Shown here one piece after another: positions 1 through 5,476 of a stretch of DNA of 6,129 nucleotides (position 1 is the stretch's first letter; the number at the start of each line of letters is the position of its first letter). The notes beneath the pieces are model-generated. The model was not told the origin of the DNA, did not search any database, and saw only the letters and a list, made by a program, of their open reading frames with translations. A program made the position numbers and the translations under genes. This stretch comes from Bacteroidota bacterium (GTDB lineage Bacteria > Bacteroidota > Bacteroidia > Chitinophagales > Chitinophagaceae): the NCBI GenBank assembly GCA_947457085.1, contig CANGUS010000114.1, positions 1 to 6,129 of the forward strand, written 5' to 3'.

Positions 1-242
1 CTGGTGGTCGTTTTGAAATCAAAATGAGTACTATTAAAGTACGTACTACTCCACAATATTTAACGACTTCAATTGATGTAGATATTACTCATTTAGAAAT
101 TGGAAAAAACTTACGTATCGAAGATATTAAAGTTGAGAATATTGAAATTATGCATAACAAACGTATTCCTGTTGCTGCAGTTGTTACCACTCGTGCTCTT
201 AAACAAGCTGAAAACGAAGCTGCTAAAGCCGGCAAAAAATAA
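1..242 (+). CDS. rplY: 50S ribosomal protein L25 (Ctc/TL5 type), C-terminal part
   Basis: This is the 3' end of a gene whose start lies before the window. The frame is open from base 3 (Gly-Gly-Arg-Phe-Glu-Ile-Lys-Met) to TAA at 240-242, giving 79 visible residues. The visible Met at base 24 is internal and not the start. The text resembles the beta-rich C-terminal domain of long L25 proteins of the general stress protein Ctc type: TIKVRTTP, then VDITHLEIGKNLRIEDI, then IPVAAVVTTRALK, ending in the Ala/Lys-rich tail typical of this family in Bacteroidota. L25 binds 5S rRNA in the large ribosomal subunit through its N-terminal domain, which is outside the window. Full-length proteins of this type are about 200 residues, so roughly 120 are missing here. 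A strong terminator follows 20 bp after the stop, so this is the last gene of its transcript. Identification rests on recognition of the C-terminal domain only. Confidence 0.86.
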   Translation, partial: GGRFEIKMSTIKVRTTPQYLTTSIDVDITHLEIGKNLRIEDIKVENIEIMHNKRIPVAAVVTTRALKQAENEAAKAGKK

Positions 243-262
243 GTTGATTATTTATATCAGTC

Positions 263-293
263 AAAAAAGCGAAGATTTATTCTTCGCTTTTTT
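263..293 (+). terminator. Intrinsic terminator after rplY
   Basis: A perfect 13-bp inverted repeat lies here: left arm 263-275, loop TTTAT at 276-280, right arm 281-293. The GC-containing core is GCGAAG/CTTCGC. The right arm ends in a run of six T, which would give the U-tract. The left arm begins with six A, so the hairpin could also act on the opposite strand, but no minus-strand gene ends nearby. It separates rplY from the downstream isomerase gene. Confidence 0.88.
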
Positions 294-320
294 ATTTCAA
301 TAAAATTCCATTTTATCATT

Positions 321-328
321 TAATTTCG
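321..328 (+). promoter_or_regulatory. Possible -7 element upstream of the cyclophilin gene
   Basis: TAATTTCG matches the Bacteroidota -7 consensus TAnnTTTG at all but one base (C for T). It ends 16 bp before the ATG at 345, much like the better elements in front of the pfkB-type gene (17 bp) and the CMD gene (14 bp). No TTG is seen at the expected -33 position, so support is positional and weak. A promoter is expected here because a terminator lies just upstream. Confidence 0.28.
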
Positions 329-344
329 CAAAAAATAAATTTTT

Positions 345-791
345 ATGAGCGACTTGAAACTAACACAAGGAAAAATACATACAAATAAAGGAGTAATGAC
401 TTTTGAGCTTTTTGATGATGCGACACCGATTGCAGTAGCAAATTTTAAAAAATTAATTGGAATTAAATTTTACGATGGCATTAAATTTCATCGCGTAATC
501 CCAAATTTTATGGTTCAAGCAGGTTGTCCAGATGGAACAGGTGCTGGCGGACCAGGATATAGCATTCCATGTGAAACCAGAAACGAAAAACAATTTCACG
601 ATAGAGGTGTAATATCGATGGCACACAGAGGAAGAGATACTGGTGGTTCTCAGTTCTTTATTTGTCATAACAGACAAGGTACTGCTCATTTAGATGGTGT
701 GCATACTGCTTTTGGTAAAGTAATTGACGGATTGGATGTTTTAGATTCTATTACTGGAGGTGATGTGATGGAAAAAGTAGAATTGATATAA
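345..791 (+). CDS. Cyclophilin-type peptidyl-prolyl cis-trans isomerase, cytoplasmic
   Basis: This 148-residue single-domain cyclophilin should catalyse cis-trans isomerisation of Xaa-Pro bonds during protein folding. It has no signal peptide or lipobox, so it is most likely cytoplasmic. The catalytic block FHRVIPNFMVQAG (48-60) carries Arg50, Phe55, Met56 and Gln58, equivalent to Arg55, Phe60, Met61 and Gln63 of human CypA. GGSQFFIC (100-107) and LDGVHTAFGKV (116-126) complete the active site. The position of CypA Trp121, important for cyclosporin binding, appears to be His115, as is common in bacterial forms. Length is usual for the short bacterial type. The ATG at 345 is preceded by an A/T-rich stretch without a Shine-Dalgarno sequence, normal for Bacteroidota. 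The gene sits between the rplY terminator and a membrane protein gene 17 bp downstream, with no terminator between, so the two may share a transcript. A specific ppiA/ppiB name cannot be assigned safely. Confidence 0.93.
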   Translation: MSDLKLTQGKIHTNKGVMTFELFDDATPIAVANFKKLIGIKFYDGIKFHRVIPNFMVQAGCPDGTGAGGPGYSIPCETRNEKQFHDRGVISMAHRGRDTGGSQFFICHNRQGTAHLDGVHTAFGKVIDGLDVLDSITGGDVMEKVELI

Positions 792-808
792 TAAACTCTT
801 TATAAAAA

Positions 809-2065
809 TTGCAAGTCATACTTTTTATATTTTATTGTGTTCTCTTTTCTTATTTTTTTTATGTTTATAAATTAGATAAAAATACTGGACTTTCAATAAA
901 AATAATAGTAGGGCTTTTTTTATTTAAAATATTGGGTGGGTGTGTCAATTTGTATGTTCATTACAATGATTATATAACCAATGATATCGGTTTTTATTTT
1001 GAGCAATCTGTCGCTGAATTAGCCAATATGAAAAATAATCCAATTGCTTTTTTCAAGGATTGGTTATTTAGTTGGGGTGATTCGTCAGGAAAATTAAACA
1101 TGTTTGAAAAAGAAAACATGTCTTTTTGGAGTTCAATAGGAATGCAGGTGCATTACAAATACATGACATTAGCCAACATTTTTTCCTTAGGAAATATTTA
1201 TGTAGATGTTGTTTTGTTTAATGTCATGTATTTTATTGGTCAGCTTTATTTGTACAAAACACTTTATTTAAATGCACCTCATAAAAAGTATCTATTTTTA
1301 GCGGTTGTATTTCTAATTCCTTCTGTTGTTTTTTGGTGTAGCGGAATTCATAAAGATGGGATCATACTTTCTTGCATAGGCTTTATTTCTTATTTTATAT
1401 ATCAATTTCTAGCAACTAAAAATAGTTTCCAATTGATTTTAGGTATTTTATTTTTATGCCTACTGTTTATCACACGTTATTTTTACTTGTTGTGTATTTT
1501 TTTACCAATAATGCTTTGGATATTTACAAATAAATCGAAATATAAATTGACAATTTTTAGTATCACCTATTTATTCGCTTTTATTATTTTATTCAATATC
1601 AATACTCTTTTTCCTGCTATTAAACCATTAGAATTGATTTCTAATAAACAAAAGGATTTTATTAATTTGATAGGGTATTCTGATATGGAAACACCTCTAT
1701 TGGAAACTAATTTTATGAGTTATGTAAAAAATTTCCCAACCGCGCTGAATCATATATTTCTAAAGCCATCATTTCATTACAATGAATATTTCAAATATAA
1801 AATCTCCGCTTTAGATTCTTGGTTTGTTTTTAGTTTGATTGTTTTGTTCAGTATTTTTATCAAAAGAAAAAATCTCAATAATGGATTCTTTCTGTTCTTG
1901 TTATTTTTTGGAGCAACGGTCTATTTGTTTATAGGATATACGATTCCCAATGCTGGTGCTTTAGTCCGATACAAAAGTGAATTTACCGTGGTTTTATTAT
2001 CTGCCTTGGTTGGCTTAAGTGAAGTTCCTTTTTTGAAAAGATTGTACTCAAAAGATATTATTTAG
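809..2065 (+). CDS. Polytopic membrane protein of unrecognised family, possibly glycan-related
   Basis: This 418-residue protein is very hydrophobic and rich in Phe, Leu, Ile and Tyr. About 10-11 membrane segments can be seen, roughly at 3-19, 30-48, 130-148, 161-177, 184-200, 207-222, 225-239, 248-264, 337-351, 359-377 and 392-407. Two long hydrophilic loops stand out, at about 50-128 and 267-335. The first includes a short Lys/Gly/Ser-rich stretch, and the second could lie outside the membrane. A conserved-looking block, PSVVFWCSGIHKDG (171-184), and NAGALVRYKSEF (381-392) near the C-terminus recall Wzy/EpsG-like polymerases and other lipid-linked-glycan enzymes. I cannot assign a family, and this likeness is from memory. 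The start is TTG at 809: an in-frame TAA lies at 803-805, and the next in-frame ATG (residue 74) would remove two membrane segments. The gene follows the isomerase gene by 17 bp and overlaps the converging glycosyltransferase gene by 8 bp. A joint role in surface glycan assembly is an inference from this neighbour. Confidence 0.8.
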   Translation: MQVILFIFYCVLFSYFFYVYKLDKNTGLSIKIIVGLFLFKILGGCVNLYVHYNDYITNDIGFYFEQSVAELANMKNNPIAFFKDWLFSWGDSSGKLNMFEKENMSFWSSIGMQVHYKYMTLANIFSLGNIYVDVVLFNVMYFIGQLYLYKTLYLNAPHKKYLFLAVVFLIPSVVFWCSGIHKDGIILSCIGFISYFIYQFLATKNSFQLILGILFLCLLFITRYFYLLCIFLPIMLWIFTNKSKYKLTIFSITYLFAFIILFNINTLFPAIKPLELISNKQKDFINLIGYSDMETPLLETNFMSYVKNFPTALNHIFLKPSFHYNEYFKYKISALDSWFVFSLIVLFSIFIKRKNLNNGFFLFLLFFGATVYLFIGYTIPNAGALVRYKSEFTVVLLSALVGLSEVPFLKRLYSKDII

Positions 2066-2774
2066 CTTTAAATAGCCCATACTTTAAAATACAATAAATC
2101 GCTCTGAAGCCATCTTTCCAGCCAATCTTTTTACCTTCTTCGTAGGTTCTTCCATAATAGGAAATCCCTAATTCGTATATTCTTATGTTTTTTATTCTGG
2201 ACAATTTTGCCGTGATCTCAGGCTCGAAACCAAATCTATTTTCTGTTAAATTTAACGATTGAAAAATATCTCTTCGAACAATTTTATAACATGTTTCCAT
2301 GTCTGTTAAATTCAAATTGGTAAACATGTTGGATAATTTAGTTAAAAACTTATTTCCAATACTGTGCCAATAAAATAAAATACGATGGGGTTTTCCTCCT
2401 ATAAATCTTGAGCCATAAACAACATCAGCGAAACCATTAATAATTGGTTTTAGTAACAAATTGTATTCTTCGGGATCATATTCTAAGTCGGCATCTTGTA
2501 TAATTATATAATCACCTGTTGCCTTTTGTATACCTGTTCGAATAGCAGCACCTTTTCCTTGATTGTACGAATGTTTGTAATAAGTAATCGTCATTTCAGG
2601 GTTTTCTGTTTGGTATTTAATAATAGATTCTTCTGTATTGTCATTAGAAAAATCATTGATAATGATCAATTCACGTTCAATGTTATCAATTAATTCAACC
2701 GATTTAATTTTATTTAAAATAAGATGAATGGTTGAACCTTCATTGTAGGCTGGAATAACGATACTTAATTTCAT
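2058..2774 (-). CDS. Family 2 glycosyltransferase, polyprenyl/dolichyl-phosphate sugar synthase-like
   Basis: This 238-residue GT-A fold glycosyltransferase resembles the DPM1/DPG synthase branch of family GT2, which moves a sugar from a nucleotide donor to a polyprenyl-phosphate carrier at the inner face of the membrane. The order of motifs is typical: VIPAYNEG (6-13), INDFSNDNT (39-47, donor binding), NQGKGAAIRTG (71-81), QDADLEYDP (93-101) with the metal-binding DAD at 94-96, YGSRF (120-124), DMETCYK (158-164) and FGFEPEIT (181-188). The tail has SYYGRTYEEGKKIGWKDG (205-222). There is no C-terminal membrane anchor, so the enzyme is soluble or peripheral, and the length is usual for this short form. 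The ATG at 2774 lets the GT2 motif begin at residue 6, as expected. The gene is transcribed alone, head-to-head with the CMD gene and tail-to-tail with the membrane protein gene. Sugar and acceptor cannot be read from the sequence. Confidence 0.9.
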   Translation of the reverse strand: MKLSIVIPAYNEGSTIHLILNKIKSVELIDNIERELIIINDFSNDNTEESIIKYQTENPEMTITYYKHSYNQGKGAAIRTGIQKATGDYIIIQDADLEYDPEEYNLLLKPIINGFADVVYGSRFIGGKPHRILFYWHSIGNKFLTKLSNMFTNLNLTDMETCYKIVRRDIFQSLNLTENRFGFEPEITAKLSRIKNIRIYELGISYYGRTYEEGKKIGWKDGFRAIYCILKYGLFKAK

Positions 2775-2790
2775 ATAATGGGATGCTGTT

Positions 2791-2815
2791 TTGCAAATTC
2801 TATTTTGTTACTTTG
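2791..2815 (+). promoter_or_regulatory. Possible promoter of the AhpD-like gene
   Basis: TTACTTTG (2808-2815) is one base from TAnnTTTG. The containing TACTTTG is equally a seven-base TAnTTTG form. It ends 14 bp before the ATG at 2830. A TTG at 2791-2793 lies 15 bp upstream of the TA, shorter than the usual spacing of about 19. The spacing to the start codon agrees with the other promoters of this window, and this supports starting the gene at 2830 and not at the TTG at 2791. Confidence 0.42.
2794..2802 (-). promoter_or_regulatory. Possible -7 element of the glycosyltransferase gene
   Basis: On the minus strand this reads TAGAATTTG, which is TAnnTTTG with one extra base. It ends 19 bp before the glycosyltransferase ATG at 2774. 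It directly abuts the TTG (2791-2793) that could be the -33 element of the opposite gene. No -33 TTG at a good distance is seen on this strand: the nearest is about 24 bp away. Weak candidate. Confidence 0.25.
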
Positions 2816-2829
2816 TAAAAATATGTCAA

Positions 2830-3180
2830 ATGAGTAAATTAGTAAAAGAATTTAATGATTATAGAGAAAAAATGAATGAGGTTATTTTAGGTAAACAAAA
2901 TAAAGTACTTGGACGTTTGTTTAACTTAGATACCAATACCTACATGGAAGGTGCGATTGACGTAAAAACCAAAGAAATGTTAGGTCTGGTTGCTTCAATG
3001 GTATTGAGATGTGATGATTGTATAAAATACCATGTCTTACAATGTCATAAAGCAGGAGTCACTACTGAGCAATTATATGAAATTTTTGCCGTAGCTAATA
3101 TAGTAGGTGGGACCATTGTAATTCCTCATACTCGACGAGCAGCTGAGTTTTGGGAAGAATTGATTGAAACTTCAAATTAA
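2830..3180 (+). CDS. Carboxymuconolactone decarboxylase family protein, AhpD-like
   Basis: This 116-residue all-helical protein belongs to the CMD/AhpD family. The key pattern is Glu49, Cys61-Asp-Asp-Cys64 and His68. The spacing is the same as Glu118, Cys130, Cys133 and His137 of mycobacterial AhpD, where the cysteine pair and proton relay reduce a partner by thiol-disulfide exchange. This argues for a redox or peroxide-related role, not true carboxymuconolactone decarboxylation; the partner is unknown. Helix text around VKTKEMLGLVASMVLRC (45-61), then CHKAGVTTEQLYEIF (72-86) and VGGTIVIPHTRRAAEF (92-107), fits the family. The start is ATG at 2830. An upstream in-frame TTG (2791) would add 13 hydrophobic residues but falls within the likely promoter. 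The gene diverges from the glycosyltransferase gene and converges on the PfkB-type gene, and appears monocistronic. It ends just before a hairpin terminator. Confidence 0.9.
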   Translation: MSKLVKEFNDYREKMNEVILGKQNKVLGRLFNLDTNTYMEGAIDVKTKEMLGLVASMVLRCDDCIKYHVLQCHKAGVTTEQLYEIFAVANIVGGTIVIPHTRRAAEFWEELIETSN

Positions 3181-3181
3181 A

Positions 3182-3207
3182 AAAATGCCAAATAAATTTG
3201 GCATTTT
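3182..3207. terminator. Bidirectional intrinsic terminator between CMD and PfkB genes
   Basis: A perfect 11-bp inverted repeat (AAAATGCCAAA, loop TAAA, TTTGGCATTTT) starts just after the CMD stop and ends 13 bp from the PfkB-type stop. On the plus strand the right arm ends in TTTT and continues CTATTTTA. On the minus strand the T run is longer, continuing into TTTTTTTAATT. It can thus serve both converging genes, and looks stronger for the minus-strand kinase transcript. Confidence 0.82.
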
Positions 3208-3220
3208 CTATTTTAAGAGT

Positions 3221-4147
3221 TTAGGAACCTATATTAATATCAAAATTAACTAAATCAACAAATTGATTTAATCGATTCATTACATCTTCATTGGTAATTT
3301 CTGTTAATCGCTCAGTGCCAAATTTTTCTACTACAAAACTAGCCATTGCAGAGCCTACAATGATAGCTGTTTTCATATTTTCAAAAGAAAGATCTTTAGT
3401 TTGTGCCAAATGCCCGATAAATCCACCAGCAAAAGTATCGCCAGCTCCAGTTGGGTCAAATACATCTTCTAATGGCAATGCAGGAGCAAAGAAAATTTGT
3501 TTTTCATGAAATAATAAAGCACCATGTTCACCTTTTTTAATGATCACATATTTAGGCCCCATTTCCATGATTTTTTGTGCAGCTTTTACTAACGAATACT
3601 CACCACTTAATTGACGAGCTTCTCCATCATTCACCATAATTAAATCTACCATTTTAATCGTTTTCATTAATTCATCCATGGCAATGTCCATCCAGAAATT
3701 CATGGTATCCATGATGATTAATTTAGGACGATTTTTTAATTGCTCAATAATTTGACGTTGCAATGAAGGCATTAAGTTGCCTAACATTAAAAAGTTACAA
3801 TCCTGATAGCTCTCAGGTACTTTAGGATCAAATTTTTCTAATACATTTAAATCTGTAATCAATGTATCTCGGGTATTCATATCCATATGGTATTTCCCAC
3901 TCCAGAAAAAAGATTTTTCATCTTTCAAAACCTCAACTCCTTCAAATTGAACTCCTCGAGCACTCAACGCATCTAATTCTCCTTGAGGGAAATCTCCTCC
4001 AATAATAGAAATTTGTTTAATTGGCTGTGTAAAATGAGAAGCACTCCAAGCTGCATAGGTAGCGGATCCTCCAATAATTTTATCTGTTTTCCCAAAGGGT
4101 GTTTCAATAGCATCAAAAGCCATTGTACCTGCAATCATTAATGACAT
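3221..4147 (-). CDS. PfkB-family carbohydrate/nucleoside kinase
   Basis: This 308-residue ribokinase-fold enzyme transfers the ATP gamma-phosphate to a hydroxyl group of a sugar or nucleoside in the cytoplasm. The C-terminal PfkB signature DPTGAGDTFAGGF (231-243) includes the anion hole GAGD (234-237), with Asp237 as the expected catalytic base. The N-terminal substrate-side region has IIGGSATYAAWSAS (24-37) with the Gly-Gly hinge at 26-27. MVNDGEARQLSG (171-182) and IIKKGEHGALLF (202-213) are the usual middle motifs of nucleotide-binding kinases of this fold. The length is normal. Substrate cannot be decided: ribokinase-, adenosine kinase- and fructokinase-like members share these motifs, so I give no symbol. 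The ATG at 4147 gives the normal N-terminal beta-strand (LMIAGTMAFD). A good Bacteroidota promoter ends 17 bp upstream, so the leader should be very short. It is probably its own transcription unit, ending at the shared hairpin at 3182-3207. Confidence 0.93.
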   Translation of the reverse strand: MSLMIAGTMAFDAIETPFGKTDKIIGGSATYAAWSASHFTQPIKQISIIGGDFPQGELDALSARGVQFEGVEVLKDEKSFFWSGKYHMDMNTRDTLITDLNVLEKFDPKVPESYQDCNFLMLGNLMPSLQRQIIEQLKNRPKLIIMDTMNFWMDIAMDELMKTIKMVDLIMVNDGEARQLSGEYSLVKAAQKIMEMGPKYVIIKKGEHGALLFHEKQIFFAPALPLEDVFDPTGAGDTFAGGFIGHLAQTKDLSFENMKTAIIVGSAMASFVVEKFGTERLTEITNEDVMNRLNQFVDLVNFDINIGS

Positions 4148-4162
4148 AGTAAAATAAATTTT

Positions 4163-4181
4163 TGCAAAGGTAACCCTTGCA
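4163..4181. repeat. Imperfect palindrome over the kinase -7 element
   Basis: TGCAAAGG (4163-4170) and CCCTTGCA (4174-4181) are inverted copies, matching in 7 of 8 pairs around a TAA centre. The left arm shares bases with the -7 element 4165-4172. The geometry would suit a dimeric repressor, but a palindrome of this size can arise by chance and no regulator gene is seen nearby. Confidence 0.4.
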
Positions 4182-4194
4182 GTTAGCTTATCAA
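4165..4194 (-). promoter_or_regulatory. Bacteroidota-type promoter of the PfkB-family kinase gene
   Basis: On the minus strand, TTG (4192-4194) is followed after exactly 19 bp by TACCTTTG (4165-4172), a full match to TAnnTTTG. This is the -33/-7 pattern used by the primary sigma factor in Bacteroidota. The -7 element ends 17 bp before the ATG, predicting a leader of only about ten bases. An imperfect palindrome covers the -7 element (see separate entry). Confidence 0.75.
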
Positions 4195-4221
4195 ATATTT
4201 AAAGAAGGAATTAAACACACG

Positions 4222-5421
4222 TTATTCAACCTTTTTATTAAATAAGATGATTTTTTCATTTTTATAATTTGTAGTTACAAACAAATAAATATCCCCACCA
4301 TCTTTAATGCCAAACTTCTTTTTTACTTCATTGGTAGAAATTGGGAAATTTCGAACAGCAATATTAGCTTTCATTTCAGGAAGCATTTGGGCGACTTCTT
4401 TCTTGTCAAATTTAGAAAAGCCTTCAATTTTAAATGTTCTACCAGGGAAATTTTCGACTAAATGATCAGAAGTATATAAGTGTGTGTGTGGATGCAATTT
4501 TTTTAATCCCAATTGCTCTCCAATCATTTTAAATGCTCCCGCTTTCATAATGGATGCGTTGGGTTCGTATAAATATGTTAAAGGCGCAGCAAACTCAGCA
4601 ATGCACTGCTTTTCGTCTTTCAAAAGATATTCAAAAAGTTGATTCCCTTTTTTATCAAAGTTAATTGTAGTAATTTTTATATCATTATCATACTCTTTCT
4701 CTAATTGAAAAACCAATTCTTTGCATTCATTGTCTACCGAAATGACATGTACTTCTTTTACAAATTTCAATTCAATTAGCGCTTTGGAAATGTCAAGTAG
4801 AGGAGAGGTTTTAATTAAAATGTTGGTTGAAATAGCAAACAATCTATCTAAAATTGAAATCACATTGGGTTCATATTCTGATAAGGAAACTACTTTATTA
4901 CCTAGCTCATTTCGTCGTGCTGGATCAATATATATTAAATCAACTTGTTCATTAAATTGATTGATAAAATCAATGCTATCAATACCTGCAGCTATTTTTA
5001 CATTCGTTTGATTTAATACAAAAAAGTTATGTAAATCAATTTCTGCCAATTCTTTGTTTCGCTCTATTAAAATACCTTGTTCAAACTGTTTGGCTATAAA
5101 TAAACTGTCAATGCCCATGCCTGTAGTTAGGTCGACAAAGGTTTTTCCTATTATTAAACTGGCTTTATAATTGGCAGTAATTTCAGAAGAACTTTGTTCT
5201 ACACTCAAGGATACAGGATAAAGTATTTCTTTTGTATTATGTAACGTAGGCAATTTTTTTTGAACTTTTTTTCTGCTTAAAACTTGATGCCTTATTTTTT
5301 TATCTAACGATAAATGAGTAGAAATATCTTGATTAGATATTTCAATTTCATGAATCTTTTTTAATTCATTTTCTGATAAAGCAATATTTTTATTAAAAGA
5401 AGGGACTTGAAAAACTTGCAT
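4222..5421 (-). CDS. THUMP-like domain class I SAM-dependent methyltransferase, probably RNA-directed
   Basis: This 399-residue protein has a class I methyltransferase core with an N-terminal helical extension and a C-terminal THUMP-like region. SAM-binding motif I is FVDLTTGMGIDSLFIA (95-110). The acidic ribose-contact position is around ILIERN (117-122). The catalytic-site motif is DLIYIDPARR (161-170), a DPAR variant of the (D/N)PP(Y/F) loop. The block EQSSSEITANYKA (75-87) precedes the core and is typical of this Bacteroidota family. The C-terminal part has YLYEPNASIMKAGAF (283-297), NFPGRTF (324-330) and RNFPISTNEVKKKFGIKDGG (357-376). Such proteins are usually annotated as THUMP-like or RsmD-like methyltransferases, and an RNA substrate is inferred from this relationship; the target base is unknown. 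The start is ATG at 5421. It lies 55 bp downstream of the Fe-S protein gene on the same strand with no hairpin between, so co-transcription is possible. No terminator is evident after its stop. Confidence 0.85.
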   Translation of the reverse strand: MQVFQVPSFNKNIALSENELKKIHEIEISNQDISTHLSLDKKIRHQVLSRKKVQKKLPTLHNTKEILYPVSLSVEQSSSEITANYKASLIIGKTFVDLTTGMGIDSLFIAKQFEQGILIERNKELAEIDLHNFFVLNQTNVKIAAGIDSIDFINQFNEQVDLIYIDPARRNELGNKVVSLSEYEPNVISILDRLFAISTNILIKTSPLLDISKALIELKFVKEVHVISVDNECKELVFQLEKEYDNDIKITTINFDKKGNQLFEYLLKDEKQCIAEFAAPLTYLYEPNASIMKAGAFKMIGEQLGLKKLHPHTHLYTSDHLVENFPGRTFKIEGFSKFDKKEVAQMLPEMKANIAVRNFPISTNEVKKKFGIKDGGDIYLFVTTNYKNEKIILFNKKVE

Positions 5422-5436
5422 TTTATTCTTATTATT

Positions 5437-5460
5437 TCTTTGTGCCTTCGTGTCTTTGTG
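5437..5460. repeat. Three tandem copies of an octamer (YCTTYGTG)
   Basis: TCTTTGTG (5437-5444), CCTTCGTG (5445-5452) and TCTTTGTG (5453-5460) follow each other without gaps. The outer copies are identical and the middle one differs at two positions, both T-to-C. The array fills much of the 55-bp space between the Fe-S protein stop and the methyltransferase start, ending 16 bp before that ATG on the minus strand. There the transcript would carry CACAAAGA-type repeats. Function unknown; period 8 excludes a coding repeat. Confidence 0.75.
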
Positions 5461-5476
5461 TCAAATACCAAAAAAT

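Noticed and set aside
24..26. ATG as start of a 72-residue protein
   Set aside because: The frame is open to base 3 with L25-like residues before it; it is an internal Met.
453..689. Minus-strand open frame of 78 codons inside the cyclophilin gene
   Set aside because: Shadow of a well-supported gene; no recognisable protein features.
2028..2056. Short A/T hairpins near the convergent gene ends (such as CTTTT/AAAAG)
   Set aside because: Arms of five A/T pairs without GC content are too weak to call a terminator.
2791..2829. Upstream TTG start adding 13 residues (MQILFCYFVKICQ) to the AhpD-like protein
   Set aside because: It falls in the likely promoter, an ATG at 2830 gives the normal family N-terminus, and the extra residues look like translated A/T-rich spacer.
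4195..4221. Terminator after the methyltransferase gene
   Set aside because: No inverted repeat with a T run is seen in the 74-bp space before the kinase gene.
4721..4960. Plus-strand open frame of 79 codons inside the methyltransferase gene
   Set aside because: Shadow of the real gene in another frame. The same holds for open frames at 100-303, 2496-2693 and 3291-3509.
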